A stretch of 64,000 nucleotides of DNA. It comes from Colwellia polaris (GTDB taxonomy: Bacteria > Pseudomonadota > Gammaproteobacteria > Enterobacterales > Alteromonadaceae). Below the pieces are notes generated by a model, which saw only the letters and a program-made list of their open reading frames with translations, did no database searches and had not been told where the DNA came from. Shown here piece after piece: positions 39,246 through 48,744 of this stretch. The stretch spans positions 1 to 64,000 of the forward strand of contig NZ_NBOE01000011.1 in NCBI RefSeq assembly GCF_002104515.1, read 5' to 3'. A program made the position numbers and the translations under genes. Every line of letters begins with the position of its first letter. Position 1 is the stretch's first letter.

Positions 39246-41708
39246 CTAAAGCTTCCATATTTCATCTCGATACTGCCTGATCGTATGATCGCTCGAAAAC
39301 ACACCACTTGCTGCAGTGTTTAAAATACTCATTTTGGTCCACAACGTTTGATCTTGATAGGCTTTATCTACACTTCGCTGTGCTTGAAAATAACTGTCAA
39401 AATCGTACGCTGTTAACCACATATCATGCGGGTCACGTATTGTTTTTATAATAGAGTCAAAAATATTTGGCTCAAATAAATTAAAGTGACCGCTTTCTAA
39501 CAAATGCATAACTGATGATAATGTTTCAGAATTAGCTATGATTTCATTAGGTTGATAATTTTCTCGAATATCTGAAATTTCATGAGCCTCAGCGCCGAAT
39601 AGGAAAAAGTTTTCTTCGCCAACGGCATCTCTAATTTCAATATTTGCACCATCTAAGGTGCCAATAGTTAAGGCGCCGTTCATCATAAATTTCATGTTAC
39701 CGGTACCAGAAGCTTCTTTACCTGCAGTAGATATTTGCTCAGATAAGTCAGTAGCTGGACAAATAATTTCCATGGCAGAAACATTGTAATTCGGTACAAA
39801 AGCAACTTTTAAATACTTAGCTGCTTTGGGATCTAAGTTAATAGTGTCAGCAACATTATTGATTAACTTAATAATCTCTTTTGCCATTACATAACCTGGC
39901 GCGGCTTTACCACCAATAAGCACACAACGTGGTGTTATATCAGCGGTGTCGCCTTTGCGAATTCGATCATATAAGCCTATAACGTGTAAAATGTTGAGTA
40001 GTTGACGTTTGTATTCATGAATCCGTTTAACTTGTACGTCAAACATCATATTTACATCAAACTTAACACCGGTAGCTTTCTCTACGAAGTCAGCTAAAAC
40101 AACCTTGTTAGCTTTTTTACTTTCTTGCCATTGTTGTTGAAATGCATGATCTTCTGCAAATTTTGCTAATTGCTCAACATGGGTAAAATCAGCAACCCAA
40201 TTTTTGTCAATTTTACTTGAAATAAGCTCAGCTAAACTGGTGTTACAGTGCGATAACCAACGGCGCGGTGTAACGCCATTAGTTTTGTTATTAAACTTTT
40301 CAGGCCACAGTTGATAAAAGTCATTAAATAACCCGGCTTTTAAAAGCTTGGTATGCAGCGCAGCAACACCATTTACTGAGTAACTCCCAACAATAGCTAA
40401 GTGCGCCATGCGAACTTGGGGGTCGTGACCTTCTTCAATTAATGATAAGGCTTGCTGTTTAGCTGAGTCGCCAGGCCACGCAACCGCAACTTTTTGTAAA
40501 AAGCGGGCATTAATTTCGTAAATAATCTCTAAAATGCGAGGCAATAAGTTTGCGAATAAGCTTACAGGCCATTTTTCTAACGCTTCAGGTAATAATGTGT
40601 GGTTTGTGTACGCCATGGTTTTAGTGGTGATATTCCATGCGTCATCCCATGAGATTGCATAGTCGTCCATCAAAATACGCATTAACTCAGGTACGGCAAT
40701 ACTTGGATGAGTATCGTTTAATTGAAAGCTATTAAGCTCAATAAACTCATCAAAATTATTACCACAGTTTTCAACATAGCTATTAATGGTGTCTTGCAAA
40801 GACGCTGAAGATAAAAAGTATTGTTGGCGTAAACGCAGCTCTTTACCATTTTCACTGGTGTCATTTGGATACAGCACCATAGTAATTTGTTCGGCTAAAT
40901 TCTTTTTAGCCACAGATTCGGTGTAGCTACCTGCGTTAAATTCATCTAAATCAAATTCGTCGGTTGCTTCAGATTTCCATAACCGTAAGGTATTAACTAC
41001 CCCATTTTGATACCCAGGAATTGGCATATCATAAGGAACAGCTAACACATCATGAGTATCATTCCACTGTCGATACTGTTGACCGCTGCGCTTTGTAATG
41101 ACATCAACATGACCAAAAAATTTAACTCTAATGGCTTTTTCTGGCGCTGCAATTTCCCAAGGGTTACCGTTGCGTAACCAATTATCAGGATGCTCTATTT
41201 GCGCACCATTTTTAATTTGTTGATTAAACATGCCATACTCATAACGAATACCATAGCCAATAACAGGCAAGGCTAAACTAGCACAACTGTCTAGAAAACA
41301 AGCCGCTAATCTACCTAAACCGCCGTTACCTAATCCTGCATCATGCTCTGCTTGCTCAACATCTTCTAGCTCACAACAATAGCCTTTTAATGCATCACGC
41401 ACTGTGTCGTCTAAGTCTAAATTTAATATGGCATTATTGAGTGTTCTACCCATTAAAAACTCTAATGATATATAACCAACACGGCGCTGGTGCCCTCTTG
41501 ATTCACGAGTTTCTCGCCATTGTGCAACTAAACGGTCACGAATGGTAATAGCCAGGGCGTTATAAAGGTATAAGTGAGAATCTTGTACCTTGTCACGACC
41601 TAATGAAAAATGGAAATGGCGCGCTAAATCTTCAGCAAAAGTGTGTTCATTCATTAAAACACTGCCATCTGATGAAGTAATTTCACATATATTTTTTTCG
41701 TTATTCAC
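39246..41708 (-). CDS. glgP: Glycogen/maltodextrin phosphorylase
   Basis: This 820-residue enzyme releases glucose-1-phosphate from the ends of glycogen or maltodextrin. The pyridoxal-phosphate lysine is K673 in GTGNMKFMMNGALTIGTLDGANIEI. Other family stretches are GLGNGGLGRLAACFLDS, NDTHPSIAVPELMR and KRIHEYKRQLLN. Its start is 26 bp after the glgX stop, so the two are cotranscribed. GlgX removes the limit-dextrin branches that stop this enzyme, and Pgm uses its product. Confidence 0.96.
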   Translation of the reverse strand: MNNEKNICEITSSDGSVLMNEHTFAEDLARHFHFSLGRDKVQDSHLYLYNALAITIRDRLVAQWRETRESRGHQRRVGYISLEFLMGRTLNNAILNLDLDDTVRDALKGYCCELEDVEQAEHDAGLGNGGLGRLAACFLDSCASLALPVIGYGIRYEYGMFNQQIKNGAQIEHPDNWLRNGNPWEIAAPEKAIRVKFFGHVDVITKRSGQQYRQWNDTHDVLAVPYDMPIPGYQNGVVNTLRLWKSEATDEFDLDEFNAGSYTESVAKKNLAEQITMVLYPNDTSENGKELRLRQQYFLSSASLQDTINSYVENCGNNFDEFIELNSFQLNDTHPSIAVPELMRILMDDYAISWDDAWNITTKTMAYTNHTLLPEALEKWPVSLFANLLPRILEIIYEINARFLQKVAVAWPGDSAKQQALSLIEEGHDPQVRMAHLAIVGSYSVNGVAALHTKLLKAGLFNDFYQLWPEKFNNKTNGVTPRRWLSHCNTSLAELISSKIDKNWVADFTHVEQLAKFAEDHAFQQQWQESKKANKVVLADFVEKATGVKFDVNMMFDVQVKRIHEYKRQLLNILHVIGLYDRIRKGDTADITPRCVLIGGKAAPGYVMAKEIIKLINNVADTINLDPKAAKYLKVAFVPNYNVSAMEIICPATDLSEQISTAGKEASGTGNMKFMMNGALTIGTLDGANIEIRDAVGEENFFLFGAEAHEISDIRENYQPNEIIANSETLSSVMHLLESGHFNLFEPNIFDSIIKTIRDPHDMWLTAYDFDSYFQAQRSVDKAYQDQTLWTKMSILNTAASGVFSSDHTIRQYRDEIWKL

Positions 41709-41734
41709 AATGAGTGCTTCCTATTAGTTATTTA

Positions 41735-43816
41735 TTAACAACCGTTTAATAAAACAATTGTTGAAAATGGAGCCATGGTAATTATTCGATCTGCTGGTAT
41801 GTTTAAAACGTCTTCTTGTTGCGCATTTGTAGTTGTATCTATAGCCACTTGCCAATGCTGAATGTTTTCTATTACTGGTAATTGAAATGCTACTGGCTCA
41901 GCACCTGCATGGAAAAGACATAACAGCGATGGACTATTGGGGGCTTTTTCATGAATTAAATATCCCAGTGTCGCTGCGTGATGTGAGTGCCAGTGATCTT
42001 TAAGCATTTCAGAGCCTGATGGGTGATACCAAATAATATCAACCGTCGATTTTTTATCATCTTTATGAATAAAGTGATTATGGGTCAACATAGAAAAACG
42101 TTTTCTAAGTGCACTTAATTTAGCTGTGAAGCTTTTTAGCTCTTGCGCATATAAAGCGTTGTCATCCCAATCTAGCCAATTTATTTCATTGTCTTGGCAA
42201 TAGGCATTATTATTGCCTTTTTGTGTACGACCTATCTCGTCACCAGCCAATATCATTGGCACGCCTTGAGATAGCATCAGCGTTGCCATCATGTTTTTAA
42301 TTTGACGTAATCGGACTGACAATATTTCCGTATCAGTAGTTTCACCTTCAATACCGTAATTACGCGCAAAGTTATCTGAATGTCCATCGCGATTGTTCTC
42401 GCCATTGGCTTCATTATGACGATCTTGAAAACTCACTAAATCTCGTAAAGTATTACCGTCATGGCTGCAAAGAAAGTTAATGCTCGCAAATGGTTGACGA
42501 CCACTGTGCTCAAAAATATCACTAGAACCATGAATTCTGCGAGCAAATTCAGGCAATAAGCCTTTATCGCCTCGCCAATAACGCCTCATGGTGTCACGAT
42601 AGCGATCGTTCCATTCAGACCATGGTGACGGAAAGCCACCTAATTGGTATCCGCCTGGTCCAATATCCCAGGGCTCTGCAATAACTTTTACACTACTTAA
42701 AATAGGGTCTTGTAAAACCGCATCTAAAAAGCCGTTACTTTTATCAAAACCAGATAATTCACGGCCTAAAATCGTAGCTAAATCGAACCTAAACCCGTCA
42801 ACACCCATCACTTGAACCCAATAGCGTAGGCTGTCCATAACCATTTGTAATACACGTGGATGACTAATGTTTATGGTATTTCCACAGCCGGTATCATTAA
42901 TATAATAACGCGGCTCTGCTGAATTTAAGCGATAATAAGAATGGTTATCTATGCCTCTGAAACTAAGTGTTGGGCCTAATCGATTACCTTCACAAGTATG
43001 GTTGTAAACCACATCAATAAGCACCTCAAAACCGGCTTGATGAAGTTCATCAACCATGCGCTGGAAATCACGAATTTGATGTTGATTTAAATAGTCTTTA
43101 TGCGGCACAAAAAATGCTAACGAGTTATAGCCCCAGTAATTAGATAGTTCTTTATCAGTGAGAAATTGCTCAGAAATAAATTGCTGTACCGGTAATAACT
43201 CAATGGTGGTTATACCTATAGCGCGATAATGGGCGATCATCGCCGGATGACTTATCCCTAAGAAAGAGCCACGTAAAGCTTCAGGTACTTTTGGGTTAAG
43301 TGCGGTTAGGCCTTTTACATGACCTTCATAAATAACGGTGTTTTTCCAAGCAATTGGCTTTCTTGGCACAAGCGGCACAGAAGCATCCATAACAACAGCT
43401 TTGAGCATAACATCAGCGTTGTCTCTATCGTCGAAAGACAGATCAGACTTTGGATCATGTATGTTGTAGGCAAAGTGTCGCTCAGACCAGGAAAATTTAC
43501 CTTTTAGCGCTTTCGCATAAGGGTCTAATAATAATTTATGATGATTAAAGCGATGGCCAAACTCGGGTCTGTAAGGTCCATATACCCGATAACCATAAAC
43601 CAAACCAGCTTTAGCACCTTTTAGAAAACCATGCCAAATATTATGTTCACAAGCAGGTAAAACAAAACGCTTTAATTCTTTATTGCCTTGTTCATCAAAA
43701 ATACACAATTCAATTTTTTCAGCGTGTGCCGAAAAAATAGCAAAATTAACCCCGGTCTCATCAACAGTTGTGCCTATTGGATAAACTCTTCCGGGCTCCA
43801 TTTTTAATTGTTCCAT
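41735..43816 (-). CDS. glgX: Glycogen debranching enzyme
   Basis: GlgX (GH13) hydrolyses the alpha-1,6 branches left after phosphorylase action. The 693-residue protein has an N-terminal CBM48 domain (GVNFAIFSAHAEKIELCIFDEQG). The barrel carries VVYNHTCEGN, nucleophile D345 in GFRFDLATILGR, acid E381 in VIAEPWDIGPGGYQLG and CSHDGNTLRDLVSF. It is the first large enzyme gene of the operon, about 230 bp after the small CBM48 gene. Confidence 0.95.
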   Translation of the reverse strand: MEQLKMEPGRVYPIGTTVDETGVNFAIFSAHAEKIELCIFDEQGNKELKRFVLPACEHNIWHGFLKGAKAGLVYGYRVYGPYRPEFGHRFNHHKLLLDPYAKALKGKFSWSERHFAYNIHDPKSDLSFDDRDNADVMLKAVVMDASVPLVPRKPIAWKNTVIYEGHVKGLTALNPKVPEALRGSFLGISHPAMIAHYRAIGITTIELLPVQQFISEQFLTDKELSNYWGYNSLAFFVPHKDYLNQHQIRDFQRMVDELHQAGFEVLIDVVYNHTCEGNRLGPTLSFRGIDNHSYYRLNSAEPRYYINDTGCGNTINISHPRVLQMVMDSLRYWVQVMGVDGFRFDLATILGRELSGFDKSNGFLDAVLQDPILSSVKVIAEPWDIGPGGYQLGGFPSPWSEWNDRYRDTMRRYWRGDKGLLPEFARRIHGSSDIFEHSGRQPFASINFLCSHDGNTLRDLVSFQDRHNEANGENNRDGHSDNFARNYGIEGETTDTEILSVRLRQIKNMMATLMLSQGVPMILAGDEIGRTQKGNNNAYCQDNEINWLDWDDNALYAQELKSFTAKLSALRKRFSMLTHNHFIHKDDKKSTVDIIWYHPSGSEMLKDHWHSHHAATLGYLIHEKAPNSPSLLCLFHAGAEPVAFQLPVIENIQHWQVAIDTTTNAQQEDVLNIPADRIITMAPFSTIVLLNGC

Positions 43817-43991
43817 GCTTCTCCAGTGAAGAAAAATTAATGACTACTGTAAAATTGATTACAACAGTTCATATTGCTTGAAAAATATAGCAGTACAATT
43901 AAGTAAAACTAGCTTTTAAAATCTAAATTTATTATTAATTAAACACAAAACATTAACTTTAGTTCATTTAAAACATTATCTTTTAATAAGT

Positions 43992-44024
43992 ATATGCAAA
44001 ACCTTGATTTTAGGCTTTGCATAT
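43992..44024. terminator. Hairpin after the orphan CBM48 gene
   Basis: ATATGCAAA and TTTGCATAT arms, extended by CCT/AGG after one mismatch, lie just downstream of the small gene. There is no clear T-run. It may separate that gene's message from glgX or act as an attenuator. Confidence 0.45.
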
Positions 44025-44046
44025 TACTGGTATACCTTGAGTGGTT

Positions 44047-44343
44047 TTAAGGCGAAGTTAGCACAACACTATTTTCGCTACCAAACTCATTAGCTAAGTA
44101 TTGATCAGCCTGATAATCGTTTTCCCACTCGGTGTTGTTTAACAAGTACCGAAAGTGGAAACTTCCATCTTTGGGTAATCTTACTTTCGTTTTAAAGCTT
44201 TTTGATTTTTTATTAAACTTCATTTCAATCGCTTGCCAGCCATTAAAGTCACCGACTAATGAGGCTGAAGTGACATCACTTCTATTGAATTCAAAAGTCA
44301 CTTCAGTTTCATCTTTAGTTTTAAAAAATTTCTTAGTTAGCAT
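44047..44343 (-). CDS. Stand-alone CBM48 (isoamylase N-terminal-like) protein
   Basis: The ATG at 44343 is chosen over 44349, because GGAG is 7 bases before it; the product is 98 residues. The whole chain is one early-set/CBM48 domain: EVTFEFNRSDVTSASLVGDFNGWQ, then FKTKVRLPKDGSFHFRYLLNN. It has no catalytic domain and no signal peptide, so it is cytoplasmic. CBM48 domains bind glycogen in branching enzymes and in AMPK-beta. Sitting at the head of the glycogen operon, it may be a glycogen-binding or regulatory subunit. That is an inference. Confidence 0.85.
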   Translation of the reverse strand: MLTKKFFKTKDETEVTFEFNRSDVTSASLVGDFNGWQAIEMKFNKKSKSFKTKVRLPKDGSFHFRYLLNNTEWENDYQADQYLANEFGSENSVVLTSP

Positions 44344-44349
44344 TGTCAT

Positions 44350-44745
44350 TCTCCATTAATAATGTACTAATTGATTTAACATTACTGATTTTGCTTTATT
44401 TAAGTGCTAAATATTACGACGAAGCCCCAATAATGTGCGTTTTCCAATTAAAAATAGCCGATTTATATGTCGACAATATGAAAAAGCATAAATCGAGCCG
44501 AATATAAATTTAATATGTCTTAGGTGTATTAATAACCTAACCTTAATAATGTAGCTGTAATGTCAACGATGATGTAACTGAGTTAACTTACTTAACGTAG
44601 TAAAATTCTGTAAATAAATTACATAAGTTAAATATACAATGAAAATAAGTAACAATCAAAGCTTTATTTGCTGTAATTATAACCTATAAATTGTTAGAGT
44701 TACAAAATCACGTAATTTTATTACACAACAAAAAAGAGTGTCGAT
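44350..44745. promoter_or_regulatory. Divergent promoter region of the glycogen operon and malQ
   Basis: About 396 AT-rich bp lie between the leftward CBM48 gene and rightward malQ. No gene is present. It must hold both promoters, but no clear palindrome was found, and the TACGTA-type operator of the TBDT units was not seen here. Confidence 0.5.
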
Positions 44746-46947
44746 ATGAATCTCATTGAACAACTAGCAGATTTAGTAGGTTTTCATGCAAGTTATACCG
44801 GTACATTTGGTAATAAGGTTTATGCCAAAGACCAGGCCAAAGGTGCACTATTAAAAGCAATGGGCTTCGATTTAGATGAAAGCGCTCTTAAACTAGCGAT
44901 TAATTCTTTAAGTCAGAGTCAGTGGCTGAATATTTTACCTCCTGTACATATAGCTATATTGGAAGAGCAACAGCACAGCATTAAAGTAAGCCTGCCTAAA
45001 ATTGGCAATTTATTATTAAATTGGAAAGTCACCCCTGAAATTGGAAGCACTGTTGGCAATGAGGTTGTTGGAGCTTTTAATGTCGAAGAGATGCAAGCCA
45101 TTGCAGAAATAACCATAGATGACACACATTATTGCCAATATTTATTAACCTTGCCATCACTAGCTCAAGGTTACTATCAATTTACCCTTAGCTTTGGTGA
45201 GGCCCAAACTAGCTGCCCACTTATCTTTGCACCTAAAACTTGTTTCAGTGCGCAAGAAGCGTCAGCTAATAAAACATGGGGTTATACAGCGCAATTATAT
45301 TCTCTAGTGAGTAAAAACAACTGGGGAATGGGCGATTTCACCGACTTGGCTCAACTTGTCGAAAAATCAGCTAAACAACAAGCGGCGGCTATTGGATTAA
45401 ATCCATTGCACCCACTTTATCAACACAACCCCGCACATCGAAGCCCTTATTCTCCTTCTAGTCGATGTTTTTTAAATCCGCTGTATATTGATATAAGTAA
45501 GATTCCAAATTTTGAACTTTGCCCACTTGCTCAAGCAAAGGTAAGCAGCGAGTTATTTCAGCAGCGCATTGCTAATACTAAAGCCAGTAGTTTGATTGAT
45601 TACCCTGAAGTAGCACAACTAAAATTTGAAATAGCCGAATTATTGTTTGATGATTTTTGCGTAAACCTCAAAGCTAGTTGTCGCAACGAATGCTATATAA
45701 AAATGGCTGATGAGTTTGAACAGTTTAAACAAGCCAATGGTAATGATTTACAGCGTTTCGCTACTTTTGACGCTTTGTATGAACATTTTCATCTCGCTGA
45801 TGAAAACTCGTATGGTTGGCCTGATTGGCCGTTAAGCTTTCAAGACCCAGATAGCGAAGCCGTACACAAATTTAAGCTTTCTCATGCTATACGCATTGAG
45901 TACTTTTGTTTCCTTCAGTGGTTGGCCCACCAACAATTAAGTACCGTATCTCAACAAACCATTGATCAGAATATGGCGATTGGTTTATATCTTGATTTAG
46001 CTGTAGGTTGTGACGGTTCAGGTTTTGATGTTTGGTCGGACAAAGAAGTTTATGTTGCAGGTGCCTCAATTGGTGCCCCACCCGATGGTATGAATCCGTT
46101 AGGACAAAACTGGGGCTTAACACCAATAAACCCTGTAGCTTTGCAACAACAGGGCTATCAACCTTTAGTTAAAGCGTTACGTAGTAGCATGCAATATGCA
46201 GGAGCATTACGCATTGATCATATTTTAGGCTTAATGCGTCAGTACTGGGTAGCACCCGGTATGGAAGCCGATGAAGGGGTTTATATCAGTTTTCCGTGGG
46301 ATGATATTTTACGTATTATTGCCTTAGAATCTCGCCGAAATAATTGTGTAGTCATAGGAGAAGATTTAGGTAATGTGCCTGAAGGTTTTAGTGAAACCAT
46401 TCAAAATGCAGGACTGTTATCATTTAAAGTCTTATTTTTTGAACGTTGGGAATCAGGTTTATTTAAACGCCCCGATAACTTCCCAGCACAATCAGTAGTT
46501 ACCGTAGCAACCCATGACACATCTACTTTATCAGGTTGGTGGCAAGGACGAGATTTGGAGTGGCGCCAACAACTTAACCTTTATCCTAGTGAAGAAGCTG
46601 GGCATACAGACAGAAACGGACGTGACAGCGAACGTAAAAACCTTATTGCCGCGTTAAATGATCTTCAAGTGATTAATTTGGATAAAGCGCCAGAACTTGA
46701 ACCTGCCCAAATGAATACAGAATTGACTATTGCCGTACAAAAATACCTTGCTGCTTCTCCTAGCCATATTCAGTTAATTCCTTTGGAAGATGCTATGGAG
46801 TGTTTAGAACAAGTTAATATACCGGGTACGATTGATCAGCACCCTAATTGGTTACAAAAATTACCCGTGTCGGTAGAGCATTTTGATCAAACAGAGTCGA
46901 TAGAAGAGATAGTACTTGCGATGAATGTCGCTCGGCCCAAATTATAA
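44746..46947 (+). CDS. malQ: 4-alpha-glucanotransferase (amylomaltase)
   Basis: MalQ (GH77) moves glucan segments between maltodextrins, making chains long enough for GlgP and freeing glucose. The 733-residue protein has an N-terminal accessory region (about 1-165), as in enterobacterial MalQ. The catalytic part includes NPLHPLYQHNPAHRSPYSPSSR, LYLDLAVG, nucleophile D491 in LRIDHILGLMR, acid E539 in VIGEDLGNVP, and VATHDTSTLSGWW. It is divergent from the glycogen operon and links imported maltodextrin to it. Confidence 0.95.
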   Translation: MNLIEQLADLVGFHASYTGTFGNKVYAKDQAKGALLKAMGFDLDESALKLAINSLSQSQWLNILPPVHIAILEEQQHSIKVSLPKIGNLLLNWKVTPEIGSTVGNEVVGAFNVEEMQAIAEITIDDTHYCQYLLTLPSLAQGYYQFTLSFGEAQTSCPLIFAPKTCFSAQEASANKTWGYTAQLYSLVSKNNWGMGDFTDLAQLVEKSAKQQAAAIGLNPLHPLYQHNPAHRSPYSPSSRCFLNPLYIDISKIPNFELCPLAQAKVSSELFQQRIANTKASSLIDYPEVAQLKFEIAELLFDDFCVNLKASCRNECYIKMADEFEQFKQANGNDLQRFATFDALYEHFHLADENSYGWPDWPLSFQDPDSEAVHKFKLSHAIRIEYFCFLQWLAHQQLSTVSQQTIDQNMAIGLYLDLAVGCDGSGFDVWSDKEVYVAGASIGAPPDGMNPLGQNWGLTPINPVALQQQGYQPLVKALRSSMQYAGALRIDHILGLMRQYWVAPGMEADEGVYISFPWDDILRIIALESRRNNCVVIGEDLGNVPEGFSETIQNAGLLSFKVLFFERWESGLFKRPDNFPAQSVVTVATHDTSTLSGWWQGRDLEWRQQLNLYPSEEAGHTDRNGRDSERKNLIAALNDLQVINLDKAPELEPAQMNTELTIAVQKYLAASPSHIQLIPLEDAMECLEQVNIPGTIDQHPNWLQKLPVSVEHFDQTESIEEIVLAMNVARPKL

Positions 46948-47115
46948 TATTAATAATGGTTGGTTGAACATAAAGTGGATAGCCCACTTATAATATATAC
47001 ACTTAATAGGTGAGCTAGTTAAAGCGACTTTACATATAGGCTTGTAGAATAATAACTGTAAAGGTTATTACTGAGCTAGGCTTAACTTGAGCTCGGTCTA
47101 AGTTAGGTCTATAAA

Positions 47116-47814
47116 CTAAAGCTGCGAATCAATTAATTCCAATGCTTCTTCTAAAATTGCCGTAACAGCGTCACGCGCTTTGTCTGGGTTACGTGATTTA
47201 ATTGTATTTAAAATATCAGCATGTTGTTTAACATCAGCCCCTGGTACGCCTTTAATTTTATTGGTATAGCGAATACTAACGCGTAATGCGGTACCAATAA
47301 ACTCGGTTAATTGGACAAAAAAACGATTTCCACTGGCAACTAAAATACTGGTATGAAAAGCAATATCAGCATCTAAAGGATCATCTAAGCCTTGATCAGC
47401 ATCAACCATTCTCGATAAAGCTTTATCAATATCTTCTAATTGTTCATAAGTCGCATTAATTGCAGCAAGTGCAGCGGCTTGTGGTTCAATGGCGAGCCGT
47501 ACTTGAGTAAACTCCTTAAGTAAGGCTAAAGAAGGTTTACTACTTAATATCCAAGTTAGTACATCGGTATCAAACATATTCCAGCTACTTTCAGGTAGCA
47601 CTCTAATACCTTGTTTAGGTCGAGAAGAAATAAGCCCTTTGGCTGATAACATTTTTACCGCTTCACGGGTAGAGCTGCGGCTAACATTATATTGCACACA
47701 AAGGTCAGCTTCAGAAGGTAGACCTCCCCCAACAGGATATGTTCCTTTAACAACCGCAATGCCTAAATCATAGGTAAGTTGATGCGTTAAATTTTGTCTA
47801 GGTGAGGGTTTCAT
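47116..47814 (-). CDS. dgoR: GntR/FadR-family regulator (DgoR-like)
   Basis: The 232-residue protein has a winged-helix domain (about 10-75: GLPSEADLCVQYNVSRSSTREAVKMLSAKGLISSRPKQGIRV). A C-terminal FCD effector domain follows, with metal-binding-type residues in DADIAFHTSILVASGNRFF. It is read divergently from the galactose-oxidation operon across a 162-bp gap that contains a long inverted repeat. DgoR of E. coli represses galactonate genes and responds to galactonate. The same role is likely here, judged from the neighbours. Confidence 0.85.
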   Translation of the reverse strand: MKPSPRQNLTHQLTYDLGIAVVKGTYPVGGGLPSEADLCVQYNVSRSSTREAVKMLSAKGLISSRPKQGIRVLPESSWNMFDTDVLTWILSSKPSLALLKEFTQVRLAIEPQAAALAAINATYEQLEDIDKALSRMVDADQGLDDPLDADIAFHTSILVASGNRFFVQLTEFIGTALRVSIRYTNKIKGVPGADVKQHADILNTIKSRNPDKARDAVTAILEEALELIDSQL

Positions 47815-47842
47815 TTTTTTCTTCCAACAAGGTATTATTAAT

Positions 47843-47884
47843 AAGTTATATCATATTTAATTACATATAATTATGATATAACTT
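47843..47884. promoter_or_regulatory. Operator-like inverted repeat between dgoR and the galactose operon
   Basis: Perfect 12-bp arms AAGTTATATCAT and ATGATATAACTT are separated by 18 bp. Its position in the divergent gap suits binding by the GntR regulator with self-control. The inner TATATCATAT (47847-47856) recurs at 54764-54773 before the beta-galactosidase gene. Confidence 0.6.
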
Positions 47885-47976
47885 TATCTTGTTAAAAAAA
47901 AGTAAAAAATTTAGCGTTAATATGCCGGTATTTTAGGCACATAATTATAGATATATAAAGTGTTTGGAGCAGGATA

Positions 47977-48744
47977 ATGAGTTTATCTACTCAATATAAA
48001 AGTTTAAAGGATAAAGTTGTTTTTATTACCGGTGGTGCTGGTGGCATTGGTGCATCAATGGTTAAAGCATTTAGAGCACAACAAGCAAAAGTAGCTTTTA
48101 TCGACTCAAACAAAACAATGGCTGAAGCATTAATTGATTCATTGCCACAATCACCAGACAACGAGCTTTGGTATAAAACGGTTGATGTTACCGATTCTGA
48201 AGCCCTTCAGGCCTCTGTTCATGAAGCAGTAGAACATTTTGGCGGCATAGATGTGTTGGTTAATAACGTTGGTAATGATCATCGCCAAGATATTGAAAAT
48301 ATTTCAGCTTACGATTGGCATAAATGTATGCAGGTTAATTTAGATCCTGCTTTCTTTGCCGCACAAGCTGCTTATAAAACCATGAAAAATCAAAATTATG
48401 GCAGTATTATTAACTTTAGTTCAATCAATGCTTTGATTGGTCTACAACACATGACCGGCTATGTTACGGCTAAAGCGGGCTTAATGGGAATGACTAAAGC
48501 ATTATCAAAAGAGTTTGGTGAGCATAATATTCGAGTCAACGCTATCGTTCCGGGTTGGGTAGCTACAGAACGGCAATTATCAAGCTGGTTAACAGATGAA
48601 GAAGAGCAAAAATGGATGGAATCCATGGCTTTAAAAAAGAGAATTTTGCCTGAAGATGTTGCTAACTTGGCACTTTTTTTAGCGTCTAACGACAGTGCTC
48701 TTATCACCGGACAAGGTATTATAATTGATGGTGGGAGAACTTAA
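47977..48744 (+). CDS. SDR-family dehydrogenase, probable galactose 1-dehydrogenase
   Basis: This 255-residue short-chain dehydrogenase has the cofactor loop TGGAGGIG (18-25), NNVGN (96-100), the active-site S149 region (INFSSIN) and Y162-x-x-x-K166 in GYVTAKAGL. It is the first gene of an operon with KDGal kinase, KDPGal aldolase and a lactonase. The expected reaction is oxidation of D-galactose to galactonolactone with NAD(P)+. The exact sugar cannot be read from the sequence; the context supports galactose. Confidence 0.8.
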   Translation: MSLSTQYKSLKDKVVFITGGAGGIGASMVKAFRAQQAKVAFIDSNKTMAEALIDSLPQSPDNELWYKTVDVTDSEALQASVHEAVEHFGGIDVLVNNVGNDHRQDIENISAYDWHKCMQVNLDPAFFAAQAAYKTMKNQNYGSIINFSSINALIGLQHMTGYVTAKAGLMGMTKALSKEFGEHNIRVNAIVPGWVATERQLSSWLTDEEEQKWMESMALKKRILPEDVANLALFLASNDSALITGQGIIIDGGRT

